64,000 bases of DNA from assembly GCF_001975665.1 (NCBI RefSeq), contig NZ_CP019419.1:3331501-3395500 (forward strand), read 5' to 3'. The notes under the pieces are model-generated. The model worked only from the letters and a program-made list of their open reading frames with translations, was not told the origin of the DNA and searched no databases. Shown in pieces: positions 47,437 through 57,733 of this stretch. The translations under genes were made by a program, and so were the position numbers. How positions within the stretch are numbered: the first letter of the stretch is position 1; the number at the start of each line of letters is the position of its first letter. This DNA comes from Polaribacter reichenbachii. Its GTDB lineage: Bacteria > Bacteroidota > Bacteroidia > Flavobacteriales > Flavobacteriaceae.

Positions 47437-50418
47437 TTATTCCCCAGCCTCTTGTTTTAATTGGGCAAACTGATTCGATAACTCAATATACCTATTTTCA
47501 GCCTCTTGCCCCGGTTTTTGATCAGCACTACTTATCATATACAACAAGTAAGAAACCTGTGCCACAAACATTTGTTGCGGATACACTACACTATCATTTT
47601 TAAGTTGTTTTAGTACTTTTTTAGCTTTATCAGACTTGTCTTTTTCTAGTTTTGCCTGTAGCTTGTTCGCCTCAGATAGTAAAACCGTTACTTTCTGTTG
47701 TAAAGCAATCTGATGTACTAAATCTGTTTTAGTCAATCCACTTGCAGCCACTCTAGGATCCATTTTAATCTCAAAAGGCTGCTCAAAAGATTGTCCATCT
47801 ACCTTTAATCTAGCCGTATACATTCCGGGTGCTACTAAAGGCCCTCTTTTATAACTTCTTCTTTTATTGCTAGACCAAGCTCCTTTGCTACGTAAATCCC
47901 AATTGAAACGATTAATACCCGCTTTGGCTTCTAGTTTAGTATCTACATATCGAAACACCTGACTCAGGTTCATGTCTTCTACCTCTTCTACTTTAGAAAG
48001 TAGTTTTTTATCACTGATAATGCTAGCCACAATGTTTTTATTGGCATCTAAAATTTCCAATGCAATGGGTGCTTTGTTCCCTTTTGGCAAATAATAATCG
48101 ATAATAACACTGGTTCGTGGGTATTGTGCTACTCCTTTTGTACGCCCAACTTTCGGATAACGATAACGAATAATATCATCGGGCTGAAACAATACAGGCG
48201 CATCGCCTAAAGTAGTAATATGGGTATCTCTTAAGGCAGTAATATTATCTAGAATCCAGAAGGCACGACCCATCGTACTTAGTATTAAGTCTCCACGAAA
48301 TATCTTAATATCCGTAATTGGTGTTACTGGTAAATTCTGCTGAAAAGATTGCCAGCTTTTACCATCGTTAAAAGAAACAAACATTCCGTATTCTGTACCA
48401 GCATACAATAAACCTGGTCGCACTGGGTCTTCTCTTACCACTCTAGTATAGTAATCATTAGGAATACCATTGTCTGCGGTAGAGATCAACTCCCAAGAGG
48501 CTCCATAGTTCGATGTTTTATAAATAAACGGTCTTGCATCACCCAACAAATGTCTTTCTACAGCAATATACGCCTTAGCAGGGTCAAATTGCGAAGGTGC
48601 TACAGACTCTACTCGTCCGCCTTTTGGCATCTTTTTAGGTGTTACATCCTTCCAAGTTTTTCCACCATCTTGGGTTACTGATATCACTCCGTCATTAGAA
48701 CCTGTCCAGATTAATCCCTCTTTTAATTTCGATTCTCTAATGGAATATAACGTACTATAATACTCTTCTCCGGTGATGTCTCTGGTAATTGGGCTTCCCG
48801 AAATTACTTGCTTATCGGCTTCAAAAGCCGTTAAATCTGGTGATATGGTTTCCCAACTTTCGCCATCATTAACGGTTTTGTGTAAGTACTGCGAACCATG
48901 ATACACCACATCTGGGTTATGAGGCGATACGTGAATCGGTGCCACACGTTGAAAACGGTATTTTAAATCCTTCGGATTATGTCCATAGATATTGGCTGCA
49001 CCTACATAATAACTTTTTTCGGTACCGGTTGTTTTATCGAACACAAAAAAGCGCCCTTTACAATTGGCATACACAATATTGGCGTTGCCCGGTTTGGGTA
49101 CGGCTGGCCCAGTTTCGCATCCTCCTGTATTCATAATCCAACCTGCACCCGGATATTGAATGGCACTTGGCGGAAAACTAGGTACAGAAACAGTGCTACT
49201 ATTGTCTTGTTGCCCTGCGTATAACCAATACGGATATTGATCGTCTACCTCTACCTGATACAATTCTGCAGTAGGTTGATTAAATTGTGTAGACCAAGTT
49301 TTACCTCCATTATGAGAAATGTTGGCACCCCCATCATTGGCTTGTATCAATAACTGCGGATTGTTGGGATTCAACCAAATATCGTGATTATCGCCATGAG
49401 GTACACTCATTCTTTTAAAACTTTTTCCACCATCGGTAGATTTTAAAAGCGGATTCGCATTCGAGAATACAATATCTGGATTGGTAGGGTCTAATTCTAC
49501 ATTGGTATAGTAAAAAGGTCTATTTACCAAACCTTTATTGCTAGATACTTGTACAAAAGATTTCCCTTGATTAACGGACTTGTATAAACCACCTTCTTTA
49601 CCCGGTGCTTCTATTACCGCATATAAAATACTAGAATCTACTGGCGATACTGCTAAATCTATTTTACCTATTAACCCTTTTGGCAATCCGTTTTCTAGTT
49701 TTACCCAATCTTTACCCCCGTTAATAGATTTATAAATTCCGCCTTCTTCTTGCGTTCCTCCAGAAATAATGGTCCAAGGTTTACGCTCTGCTTTCCAAGC
49801 GGCTGCATAGACAATATCTGGGTTGTTGGGTAATAACTCTAAATCTGCAAAACCTACTGCATCAGAGATAAATAAAACCTTATCCCAAGTTAATCCCCCA
49901 TCTGTGGTTTTGTATATCCCGCGTTCGCTGTTGGCTTTAAAGGCATTACCAATGGCAGCCACCCAAACCGTATTGTGGTTTCTTGGATCTATTTCTACTG
50001 CCCCAATTTGCCCGGTTTCTTTTAAGCCTAAATGTTCCCAAGTTTTGGCACCATCAATAGATTTGTAAACGCCTTTACCGGCAATTACATTACTTCTTAA
50101 TCCGTCAGATCCTGTACCTACATAGATTACATTAGGGTCGTTAATGGCAACTTCAATTGCCCCAATAGATGGGGTAGCAAAATAACCATCAGATACGTTT
50201 TGCCAAGAAACTCCATAATCTTCTGTTTTCCAGACACCACCACCAGACGCACCTAAATAAAAGGTGCCCGGTATTTGTGGTGTTCCTGTAACTGTGGTGA
50301 CTCTTCCTCCTCGTTCTGGACCAACAGTTCTGTACTGAAAAGCGTCGAAATCTTGTGCAGATACAGCTACTGTAAGTAGTAAAAAGAGGGCATTAATTTT
50401 TGCTGATATATATTTCAT
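47437..50418 (-). CDS. secreted sortilin/VPS10-like beta-propeller protein
   Basis: A 993-residue protein from ATG 50418 with signal peptide (MKYISAKINALFLLLTVAVS then AQ). It opens YRTVGPERGGRVTTVTGTPQ and contains many Asp-box-like repeats (SxDxGxxW: GVWKTEDYGVSWQNVSDG, KSIDGAKTWEHLG, KTTDGGLTWDKV, KSINGGKDWVKLE) spread over the first about 700 residues, consistent with a ten-bladed sortilin-type propeller. A beta domain and helical C-terminus (TDLVHQIALQQKVTVLLSEA) follow. It resembles glycosyl-hydrolase-like BNR proteins but has no visible catalytic centre; a role in binding secreted peptides or proteins is likely. Upstream, with 12 bases between, is an S9 peptidase; both probably share one transcript. 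Confidence 0.88.
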   Translation of the reverse strand: MKYISAKINALFLLLTVAVSAQDFDAFQYRTVGPERGGRVTTVTGTPQIPGTFYLGASGGGVWKTEDYGVSWQNVSDGYFATPSIGAIEVAINDPNVIYVGTGSDGLRSNVIAGKGVYKSIDGAKTWEHLGLKETGQIGAVEIDPRNHNTVWVAAIGNAFKANSERGIYKTTDGGLTWDKVLFISDAVGFADLELLPNNPDIVYAAAWKAERKPWTIISGGTQEEGGIYKSINGGKDWVKLENGLPKGLIGKIDLAVSPVDSSILYAVIEAPGKEGGLYKSVNQGKSFVQVSSNKGLVNRPFYYTNVELDPTNPDIVFSNANPLLKSTDGGKSFKRMSVPHGDNHDIWLNPNNPQLLIQANDGGANISHNGGKTWSTQFNQPTAELYQVEVDDQYPYWLYAGQQDNSSTVSVPSFPPSAIQYPGAGWIMNTGGCETGPAVPKPGNANIVYANCKGRFFVFDKTTGTEKSYYVGAANIYGHNPKDLKYRFQRVAPIHVSPHNPDVVYHGSQYLHKTVNDGESWETISPDLTAFEADKQVISGSPITRDITGEEYYSTLYSIRESKLKEGLIWTGSNDGVISVTQDGGKTWKDVTPKKMPKGGRVESVAPSQFDPAKAYIAVERHLLGDARPFIYKTSNYGASWELISTADNGIPNDYYTRVVREDPVRPGLLYAGTEYGMFVSFNDGKSWQSFQQNLPVTPITDIKIFRGDLILSTMGRAFWILDNITALRDTHITTLGDAPVLFQPDDIIRYRYPKVGRTKGVAQYPRTSVIIDYYLPKGNKAPIALEILDANKNIVASIISDKKLLSKVEEVEDMNLSQVFRYVDTKLEAKAGINRFNWDLRSKGAWSSNKRRSYKRGPLVAPGMYTARLKVDGQSFEQPFEIKMDPRVAASGLTKTDLVHQIALQQKVTVLLSEANKLQAKLEKDKSDKAKKVLKQLKNDSVVYPQQMFVAQVSYLLYMISSADQKPGQEAENRYIELSNQFAQLKQEAGE

Positions 50419-50430
50419 ATACTTATTTTA

Positions 50431-53247
50431 TTAATCTTTTTTCATTAATTCGTAACCCTGATTAATTCCTTTTTCTAGTGCAGGTACTCCACGTTCCATC
50501 CACATTGGTTTTTGAGCACCTTTTAAATAATAGTCAAAGAACTGCGCCATACGGATGTTAAAGTCTACTCTATTTTGCATTTTTAAAGGCCAGTGTGGTT
50601 CGCCATTATAATTCAATAACCAAGATGGTTTGCCCAATCTACGTAAGCTTACAAAAAACTCAATACCTTGATACCATGGCACGTGCCCATCTGCATCATT
50701 GTGCATAATTAATAACGGGGTGTTTATCTTATCGATATTAAATATCGGTGAGTTTTCTACATATCGTTGCGGAAACTCCCAAGGCGTACCTCCTATTCTA
50801 CTTTGTGTATGCTCGTATTGAAACTGACGACTCAAACCGGTCCACCAACGAATACCTCCATAGGCACTAATCATATTTGGTACAGGTGCACCAGATTCGG
50901 CTGCTTTAAAAATATTGGTTTTGGTAACTAAATACGCAATTTGATAACCACCCCAACTGTGTCCTTGCACACCAATATTGTCTTTGTCTACAAAGCCTTT
51001 GGCTATTTGCGCAGTAATACCTGGTATTACACAGTTTAAGGCACTTTCTCCAGGATAACCATCTCTATACACAATATCCGGAATAAAGATTAAATAGCCT
51101 CTACTGGCATAGAATGGATAGTTAATGGTAGATCGACCATAAGTTGGTGCTGAATGTCTGTACAAACGATCTGAGTTTTTCTCATAGAAATTCACAATCA
51201 TTGGGTATTTCTTATTCGGATCGAAATCTTCTGGTTTAATCAATAATCCTTTTAACGGTATACCGTCTAAAGAAACCCATTTTACCATTTCAATTGTACC
51301 CCAGTTGTAGTCCTTTTGTTGCGGATTGGCATCTGTAATTTGTTTCGGTGCTTTTAGGTTGATATCTGTTGCCCAGTAATTCGGAAACTCTGTAAAGTTC
51401 TGACGTGTGTACAGTAATCTTTTCTTTTTATCCGTTTGTGCCAATTTATAACCACCATAAGTATGCCCGCTTTCTACAAGTTGGGTGAATTTCTTTTTCT
51501 TTAGATTGTAGGTTGCGATTCCACCTAACTTGGTTTCCTCATTAAACGTTCTTAAGAACCAGTCATTTTTACTTGATAAAGACTTTTCTTCGTTATCTAA
51601 TTTTACATAACGATAGTTGGTGTTTTTAGCCCTACCATTGGTTAGTTTTTCTGATGCTCCAGTATCAGGATCAAAAGCCCAAATGTCATAACGATCATAG
51701 ATTAATAGTTTCTCGTCGTTCTCTGTCCAACCCATAGAACGATATCCTCTAGGGTCGTCTGGATAGTCATGTGTTTCGTTGTAAAACTGCTTGCCTTTGG
51801 TTAAGGCTTTATAATCTAATGTTTTTAGGTTATAAGTAAACCAAGTAGTGTCTTTACGAGAATAACCATACAAGTAGTTTCCTTTAGGGCTTAAAGAATT
51901 ACCGCCATAAATCTTTTTACCTATAGACGCTTTTTCTCCTGTATTTAAATTCACACGCATCATATCCATAGCACGCTGTCCTGTCCATTGGCTTTCTAAC
52001 ATATAAGGTGTGTTGTTACCAATTATGGCATAATCTGAGTTGCCTTCGTCTGCATAACGCACCACATCATAATCCTCATTTGCGACTTGTACCATTTTGT
52101 TGCTGGTAAAATCATACAAAGACAAAAAGGCTTTTTTCTTGTCTCTTTTTACTTGCATTTCTTGTACAGTGTATAGTCTTGGCTCGTTATACATCCATAC
52201 TTCTACGTTTACAATTTCGTCTGCAATTAAGGTAGTGTCTTTTACAATAGGTGGCTTTCTTAAACCGAAAAACAAACGCTCTTCGTTTTCTGAAAACGTT
52301 AACCTTTGGTCTGGAGAAACTAATAATTTTGATGCATTCTTTTCTGATAGCACTAATTCTTTGGCTGCAGTTTGCCCTTTTTGCCAACCGACTAACATTG
52401 GTTTTTTAATTAAGCTTTTGGTGGAGTCTGCATCTACTACAAAACCAATTTTAGTACCAGAATCAGATATTCCGATTTGAGGATATTTGGTTTTTGCGTG
52501 ACTTTGGTAGATTAAACTAGAAGTTCCTTTGCTTACATCGTATTGATATACGCCACTTTTTAAGGCATCTTTAATCCCTGTAGTTGCGTAAGTAATGATT
52601 TGCCCTTCTTTAGAAATAGCGTGTTTGGTAACGAATTTTAGGGTATCTTCTACACCGCTTTCTAAGTCACGCACCACAATATGATACCCATTTTTACTAG
52701 AAACCTTTTTGGTTTTTGGCTTTTTGGTCTTGGCCTTGCTTTTCGTTTTTTCCTTTTCTTTAGACTTGTCTGTCTTTGTTTTTTTAGGAGTTGCTTCCCC
52801 CAATTGATAGGCTACAATACCCGACCATTTCTCTGGGATTTTATAAGACTTTACATTAGGAATCTTCTCTACTTTTTCTTTGTTAATGTTAAAAATGATT
52901 AAAGTATCTGTTGGATAATCTTTCTTTTTTACCTTTTTACGTTTTAACTCTGTGATGCTGTCTTTCCAAGCATTTACAGAAAATAACACGAATTTAGAAT
53001 CGTAGGTAAACTTACCACCTTTGGTTCTATTATAAGACATAATTGGTGTGCCCGAAATGGTTTTTAAATGGAGTGTTTCGTCTTTTTCGGCTTTGTTGAG
53101 TCCGTATAAAACATACTCCCCAGAATTGGAAATGTTTGCGTTTTTAATTTGGTTCCATAATGCTTTGTCTTTGTGCTGCATGACTTTTTTCTGGGCTTGC
53201 AGAGAAATGGCTAAGCAACACAATACAATTGTTGACAAGATTTTCAT
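50431..53247 (-). CDS. secreted S9-family prolyl oligopeptidase-like peptidase
   Basis: A 938-residue protein from ATG 53247 with signal peptide (MKILSTIVLCCLAISLQA then Q). It has an N-terminal beta-propeller with a KSKAKTKKPKTKK lysine-rich insert near residue 180, and a C-terminal alpha/beta-hydrolase domain. Nucleophile GVQGHSWGGYQIAY (Ser about 762), Asp in MHNDADGHVPWYQG (about 850), His in GEPHWPLK (about 883): a complete catalytic triad. It cleaves short peptides, often after proline, outside the cytoplasm. The propeller insert is unusual and may be metal- or nucleic-acid-binding. It sits between two sortilin-like genes. Confidence 0.9.
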   Translation of the reverse strand: MKILSTIVLCCLAISLQAQKKVMQHKDKALWNQIKNANISNSGEYVLYGLNKAEKDETLHLKTISGTPIMSYNRTKGGKFTYDSKFVLFSVNAWKDSITELKRKKVKKKDYPTDTLIIFNINKEKVEKIPNVKSYKIPEKWSGIVAYQLGEATPKKTKTDKSKEKEKTKSKAKTKKPKTKKVSSKNGYHIVVRDLESGVEDTLKFVTKHAISKEGQIITYATTGIKDALKSGVYQYDVSKGTSSLIYQSHAKTKYPQIGISDSGTKIGFVVDADSTKSLIKKPMLVGWQKGQTAAKELVLSEKNASKLLVSPDQRLTFSENEERLFFGLRKPPIVKDTTLIADEIVNVEVWMYNEPRLYTVQEMQVKRDKKKAFLSLYDFTSNKMVQVANEDYDVVRYADEGNSDYAIIGNNTPYMLESQWTGQRAMDMMRVNLNTGEKASIGKKIYGGNSLSPKGNYLYGYSRKDTTWFTYNLKTLDYKALTKGKQFYNETHDYPDDPRGYRSMGWTENDEKLLIYDRYDIWAFDPDTGASEKLTNGRAKNTNYRYVKLDNEEKSLSSKNDWFLRTFNEETKLGGIATYNLKKKKFTQLVESGHTYGGYKLAQTDKKKRLLYTRQNFTEFPNYWATDINLKAPKQITDANPQQKDYNWGTIEMVKWVSLDGIPLKGLLIKPEDFDPNKKYPMIVNFYEKNSDRLYRHSAPTYGRSTINYPFYASRGYLIFIPDIVYRDGYPGESALNCVIPGITAQIAKGFVDKDNIGVQGHSWGGYQIAYLVTKTNIFKAAESGAPVPNMISAYGGIRWWTGLSRQFQYEHTQSRIGGTPWEFPQRYVENSPIFNIDKINTPLLIMHNDADGHVPWYQGIEFFVSLRRLGKPSWLLNYNGEPHWPLKMQNRVDFNIRMAQFFDYYLKGAQKPMWMERGVPALEKGINQGYELMKKD

Positions 53248-53312
53248 AAAGGTGTTTGTTTTAATTTGAATTTATATGTGTAGTACTGTTGTACTACCTA
53301 ACTACTGAATTT

Positions 53313-53346
53313 AAAAAGTGAATGCCTTTTACAACATTCACTTTAT
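53313..53346 (-). terminator. terminator between the 53365 and 50431 genes
   Basis: AAAGTGAATG (53315-53324) and CATTCACTTT (53335-53344) form a perfect 10-bp stem with a 10-base loop. On the minus strand it is followed by TTTTTAAATT. It ends the transcript of the upstream sortilin-like gene. Confidence 0.8.
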
Positions 53347-53364
53347 TTTGTTTATTATTTTCTG

Positions 53365-56300
53365 TTAATTATTAATTAAGCCTTGCCCTTCTATCCAAGG
53401 AGCACCAGCTGCTTTTAAACCTTTTTCGATATTGGTTAGATTGTTTTCTGATATTGCTTTTAATTGCGATTTTACCTTAACTAATTGCGATTTAACACGT
53501 GCTAATAATTGTTTATGCGTACCTGTGGGTCCATAAGTATTACCAAAAGCTCTCCAAGATAAACCATTACCATCATTAGCAGTAGGGTTCGATTTTTCGC
53601 CTACTTCTCCTTTTACAGGGTTACCATTCAGTTCTTTTTGAATGGCTAATAATTGTAATCTGGTATCGTTAATGTCTTTTAGTAAAGCATCATTTGGTGC
53701 TGTAGTTTTGTTTGCTGCTCTTTTCATGGCTGCAATGATTTTCATTTCACGATCCATTAAGAGATTTGTTGCCATTAAATCTTGCTGAAAAGCAAATACT
53801 TCTTCTCTAAAGTCATTTACCTCTTTGTACGATTTTCTTGGTAATGCTCCATCATACATTGGTACTACATTAAAGGTTTTTGGTGCTTGTAAAACCGTTG
53901 TTACACCATCTACACGTTTTACTAATGTAGCTGTATATGTACCCGGAGTTACCATAATATTACTTCTACCTCCAATTCCGTCTCCACGACCGTTTAAACT
54001 TTCTCCTCTTTTATTCGGGTAATTCAATTGCCAGTTTACGCGGTTAAAGCCTTTTTTGTTGGTTGCTTTTACGGTATTAACTATGTTTCCGTTCGCGTCC
54101 TTAATAATAAATAATACGAAAGGCCCATCTTGATTGGTTTCCTTTTCTAAGGCCTCCCAACCTGGAAAGTCTGTATTGGTTTTTTCTCTCTTTTTACGGA
54201 TGTCTTTTAAAGAATTGATTTTATCTGACATATAGTAGGTAAACTTAGCTCCAAATGGTGCGTTAGGCGCTTTATATTCTGCATCTCCCTGTCCTGAAAC
54301 TCTACTTGCCTCTTTGTACCAAAGTGCATCTTTTATAGGAAACAGTGTTACCTCTTTAGATAACATCTCTTTGTTGAACATTCTTAAAGGTTTAATATCA
54401 TCTAAAATAAAGAATCCTCTACCAAAAGAAGCCGCTACCAAATCATTTTCTCTTCTTTGAATGGTAATATCTCTAAACGAGATGGTTGGTACTCCGCCTT
54501 TTAGTTTTAACCAGTTGGTACCTCCATTATAAGTAAAATAGATTCCGTATTCTGTAGCCGCAAATAATAAATCTTTATTCACGTGGTCTTGCACCAATCT
54601 CCAAACTAATAAACGCTCAGGTAAATCTCCGTTGATTAACTTCCAACTTTTACCTTTGTTGGTACTCTTAATGATGTATGGTTTATAATCGCCATATTTA
54701 TGATTGTCTACAGCTGCATATACTACGTTTTCATCAAATAAATCTGCACGAACATCATTTACAAAAGGTATATGCTCAATACCCTTTATACTATTAATCT
54801 TAAACTTATTCCAAGTAGCCCCACCATCTTCAGTAGCTTGTATCATTCCGTCGTCTGTACCTGCATAAACTAATCCCTCTTGTTTAGGTGATTCTGCCAA
54901 AGAAGTAATGGTATTATAATCTGACATGGCTTTGGTATCCCAAGCATTATCCCAACTTTGTTGTTTGCCATAATACGGAATGGTCATTCTTTCTGTTTTC
55001 TCTGTTAAATCTCCAGAGATTGGTGACCAATCATCTCCTCTATTTTCTGACTTCCATACACGGTAAGAAGCAAAGTATAATCGCTTCGGATTGTGAGGAC
55101 TTACTAAAATCGGAGCATCCCAATTGAATCTTTCAAAAGGGTCGCCCTCTAACGCTTGCGGTTGAATAAATACAGTTTCTTTAGTCGTTTGGTCTATTCG
55201 CCATAATGCCCCTTTTTGAAACTCGCCATACGTAATGTTAGGATTACCAGGTTCTATGGCAGATTGATGTCCATCTGCCCCTAAGGTTTTCCACCAATCA
55301 GAATTGGCAATTCCGTCTGAATACATAGACTGAGAAGGTCCACCATGAGACCCATTGTCTTGCGTACCTCCATAGATTTTATAGAAAGGTTTGCTATCGT
55401 CTACTGCCAATTTAAAGTATTGTGTAACTGGTAAGTTTCTGATGAACTTCCAGCTATTCGTTAAATCAAAACTCTCGTATAAGCCTCCATCTGTACCAAA
55501 CAATACATAATTAGGATCTGTAGCTTTAAAAGCCATTGCATGACTATCTACGTGTTTGTTACGTTCGTTCATTCTGTGAAAGGTTTTTCCATGATCATCA
55601 GAAATAAGAACATAATTATTCATTAAAAATAGTTTCCCTTCATGATGCGGAGAAGCATATAACTCTTGGTAATATTGAGGCCCTGTACCTCCAGAAACAG
55701 TATTGGATTGTTTTTGCCAAGAAGCCCCTCTGTTGGCAGACATGTATAATCCCCCTTTTGTGCGGTCTGTTTCAATCACTGCATAAATAATATCAGGATT
55801 AAAAGGAGAAATGGCCAAACCTATTTTACCTAAGTTAGAACCCGGAATTCCTTTTGATAATTTTTGCCAAGTGCTACCCCCATCTATACTTTTATGAATT
55901 CCAGAACCTTTACCACCACCTAAGTAACCGGCTACAGTTCTGTGTCTTTGCCAAGTGGCTGCATACAAAACATCAGGATTTCTAGGATCTATAACTAAAT
56001 CTGTTGCACCTACCCATTCTGTATCTCCTAAAGTTTGTGTCCAAGTTTTTCCACCATCCGTAGATTTAAAGATTCCTCTTTCTCCACCTTTAGACCATAA
56101 AGGGCCTTGAGACACTGCCCAAACTGTATTCGAATCTTTTGGGTGCACTACAATTTTAGAAATGTGGTCTGAGTTTTTTAAGCCCATATGTTTCCATGAA
56201 GCTCCATCATCATGGCTTACGTAAACTCCGTCTCCGAAAGCAACATGACGTCCACCAACGTTTTCACCAGTACCTACCCAAATGGTATGTGTATTGTTAG

Positions 56301-56595
56301 GGTCTATGGTAATTGACCCAATAGAATACGAATTTTGTTGATCGAAAATAGGTTTCCATGTGGTACCCGAATTGCTTGTTTTCCATACCCCACCAGAGCC
56401 TACAGCCACATACCAAACATTCTCGTTGTTTGGGTGAATGGCTATGTCTGCAATTCTACCCGAAGTAAATGCAGGGCCTATATTTCTAAGCTTTAGACCT
56501 TGAAAAGTTTGGTCGGTTAATTGTTGTGCATGCAAAGGCATTATTATTGCGATTAGCAATAGACAAAGCATAGTTAGTTTAGTTATTGTTTTCAT
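53365..56595 (-). CDS. secreted sortilin/VPS10-like beta-propeller protein
   Basis: A 1076-residue protein from ATG 56595 with signal peptide (TMLCLLLIAIIMPLHAQ). It resembles the 47437 protein: LKLRNIGPAFTSGRIADIAI at the start and repeated Asp boxes (KTSNSGTTWKPIF, VSHDDGASWKHMG, KSTDGGKTWTQTLG, KSIDGGSTWQKLSKG, MSANRGASWQKQS) over the propeller. The C-terminal part has FAFQQDLMATNLLMDREMKI and a long helix (LLARVKSQLVKVKSQLKAIS). Envelope or secreted binding protein; not shown to hydrolyse anything. It has its own terminator. Confidence 0.87.
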   Translation of the reverse strand: MKTITKLTMLCLLLIAIIMPLHAQQLTDQTFQGLKLRNIGPAFTSGRIADIAIHPNNENVWYVAVGSGGVWKTSNSGTTWKPIFDQQNSYSIGSITIDPNNTHTIWVGTGENVGGRHVAFGDGVYVSHDDGASWKHMGLKNSDHISKIVVHPKDSNTVWAVSQGPLWSKGGERGIFKSTDGGKTWTQTLGDTEWVGATDLVIDPRNPDVLYAATWQRHRTVAGYLGGGKGSGIHKSIDGGSTWQKLSKGIPGSNLGKIGLAISPFNPDIIYAVIETDRTKGGLYMSANRGASWQKQSNTVSGGTGPQYYQELYASPHHEGKLFLMNNYVLISDDHGKTFHRMNERNKHVDSHAMAFKATDPNYVLFGTDGGLYESFDLTNSWKFIRNLPVTQYFKLAVDDSKPFYKIYGGTQDNGSHGGPSQSMYSDGIANSDWWKTLGADGHQSAIEPGNPNITYGEFQKGALWRIDQTTKETVFIQPQALEGDPFERFNWDAPILVSPHNPKRLYFASYRVWKSENRGDDWSPISGDLTEKTERMTIPYYGKQQSWDNAWDTKAMSDYNTITSLAESPKQEGLVYAGTDDGMIQATEDGGATWNKFKINSIKGIEHIPFVNDVRADLFDENVVYAAVDNHKYGDYKPYIIKSTNKGKSWKLINGDLPERLLVWRLVQDHVNKDLLFAATEYGIYFTYNGGTNWLKLKGGVPTISFRDITIQRRENDLVAASFGRGFFILDDIKPLRMFNKEMLSKEVTLFPIKDALWYKEASRVSGQGDAEYKAPNAPFGAKFTYYMSDKINSLKDIRKKREKTNTDFPGWEALEKETNQDGPFVLFIIKDANGNIVNTVKATNKKGFNRVNWQLNYPNKRGESLNGRGDGIGGRSNIMVTPGTYTATLVKRVDGVTTVLQAPKTFNVVPMYDGALPRKSYKEVNDFREEVFAFQQDLMATNLLMDREMKIIAAMKRAANKTTAPNDALLKDINDTRLQLLAIQKELNGNPVKGEVGEKSNPTANDGNGLSWRAFGNTYGPTGTHKQLLARVKSQLVKVKSQLKAISENNLTNIEKGLKAAGAPWIEGQGLINN

Positions 56596-57295
56596 TATTA
56601 GTTTGTGTTTACGAAATAGTTATTATTTGTAATAGCCCATCAAAACATTCATCTACAATGTTTTGATTGATGTGTTCTCATTAATTTATATATGCTGATA
56701 TGGCTGAATTACACTTTGGTTATTCAGTTGTTAATCTGTCCTTTATATTAATTATACTGGCTCTAATTGTATTTGCCTAAAATACTAGTAAAGTAACTTT
56801 TATACCGTTTTGCACTTGATTATTGTGCTACCTATTTGGGATAAAAAAATATGGCTATACTGTTAATTTGGGACTTAAAAATAAGAACGGTTTCTATTGC
56901 AGAAGACTTGCTTTTTGCTTTGTTTGTTGCGTGTGTAAATGGATAGAAATGAGTGTAGTAAATTTCCTTGCATACGTTGGTAGTTTTGAATGAATTAATT
57001 GCATCTAATTTAAGAAGTTTTTAACAAATACACAGGGTAAACGCAGTTCTGCTCAGAATTTTAACGCATTTTAAAGAATACTTTAACATAATGAGAAGTC
57101 TAAACATTATTTTAACCTGTTGTGCATTTTGAAGTTACAATACAAGCAAATGTCAGTTCGAGTGATTTTGAGGAACGAAAAATTGTATCGAGAACTAATT
57201 TAGTAGCTAAAATTCTTATTCTAGATACAAATTTTTCTCATTTCAATCGTCAACTTTACTCGAATTGACAGAAATTTATCAAAATGAGCAACAGG
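56596..57295. other. 700-base intergenic region with one hairpin element
   Basis: No gene seen. It must hold the promoter of the sortilin-like gene (leftward) and the downstream end of the metal cluster. The inverted element at 57151-57270 is the only structure recognised. Confidence 0.6.
57151..57270. repeat. MITE/REP-like inverted-repeat element
   Basis: TGTCAGTTCGAGT (57151-57163) and ACTCGAATTGACA (57258-57270) pair at 12 of 13 positions and flank about 94 bases that contain a second inner pair (AATTGTATC ... GATACAAATT). It has the appearance of a non-autonomous palindromic element; no transposase is near. Confidence 0.65.
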
Positions 57296-57733
57296 TTATT
57301 TTAGTAAAATACCTGTACAATCTGTGAGTATATAATTGAAATGATTTACATCGTCTCTATTTAATTTTAATGTTCCTGTGATGGCCACAAGATCATCAGT
57401 CTTGAAATTACTGGGATTGGTATAATGAATTTCTACGGCAGTTTCTGGCCCAGATTGACCACAAAAATAACAAGAAGCCATTGGTCCTTTTGAGAGAATG
57501 AATGTATTATCTTCTTGAATGATATCTAAAAAATATCCTTTTATGGTTACTTGTTTTCCTTCTAAAGCTTTTACTGTAGCTAAAAATGTTGGGTACATAA
57601 AGTAATCATCAAATTCGGCAAAGTATTTGTCTGTAAAAGTAACATTTGATAATAGTTTCCAAGAGATTTCTTGTTGACTATAACTTACAAATGCTATACA
57701 CAAAAACAAGAAAAGGATTATTTTATTTTTCAT
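57296..57733 (-). CDS. secreted OB-fold-like protein (DUF3299-type)
   Basis: A 145-residue protein from ATG 57733 with signal peptide (MKNKIILFLFLCIAFVSYSQ). The mature domain has EGKQVTIKGYFLDIIQEDNT and then MASCYFCGQSGPETAVEIHY, with a CxxC pair (CYFC), followed by DLVAITGTLKLNRDD, like the OB-fold DUF3299 proteins found beside LolE/FtsX-type ABC transporters in zinc-regulated loci. It overlaps the permease gene by 11 bases and so is co-translated. The CxxC pair suggests metal or thiol binding. Confidence 0.7.
   Translation of the reverse strand: MKNKIILFLFLCIAFVSYSQQEISWKLLSNVTFTDKYFAEFDDYFMYPTFLATVKALEGKQVTIKGYFLDIIQEDNTFILSKGPMASCYFCGQSGPETAVEIHYTNPSNFKTDDLVAITGTLKLNRDDVNHFNYILTDCTGILLK

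Noticed and set aside
47437..56595. Sialidase function for the Asp-box proteins
   Set aside because: Asp boxes are structural; the FRIP motif and arginine triad of sialidases were not seen.
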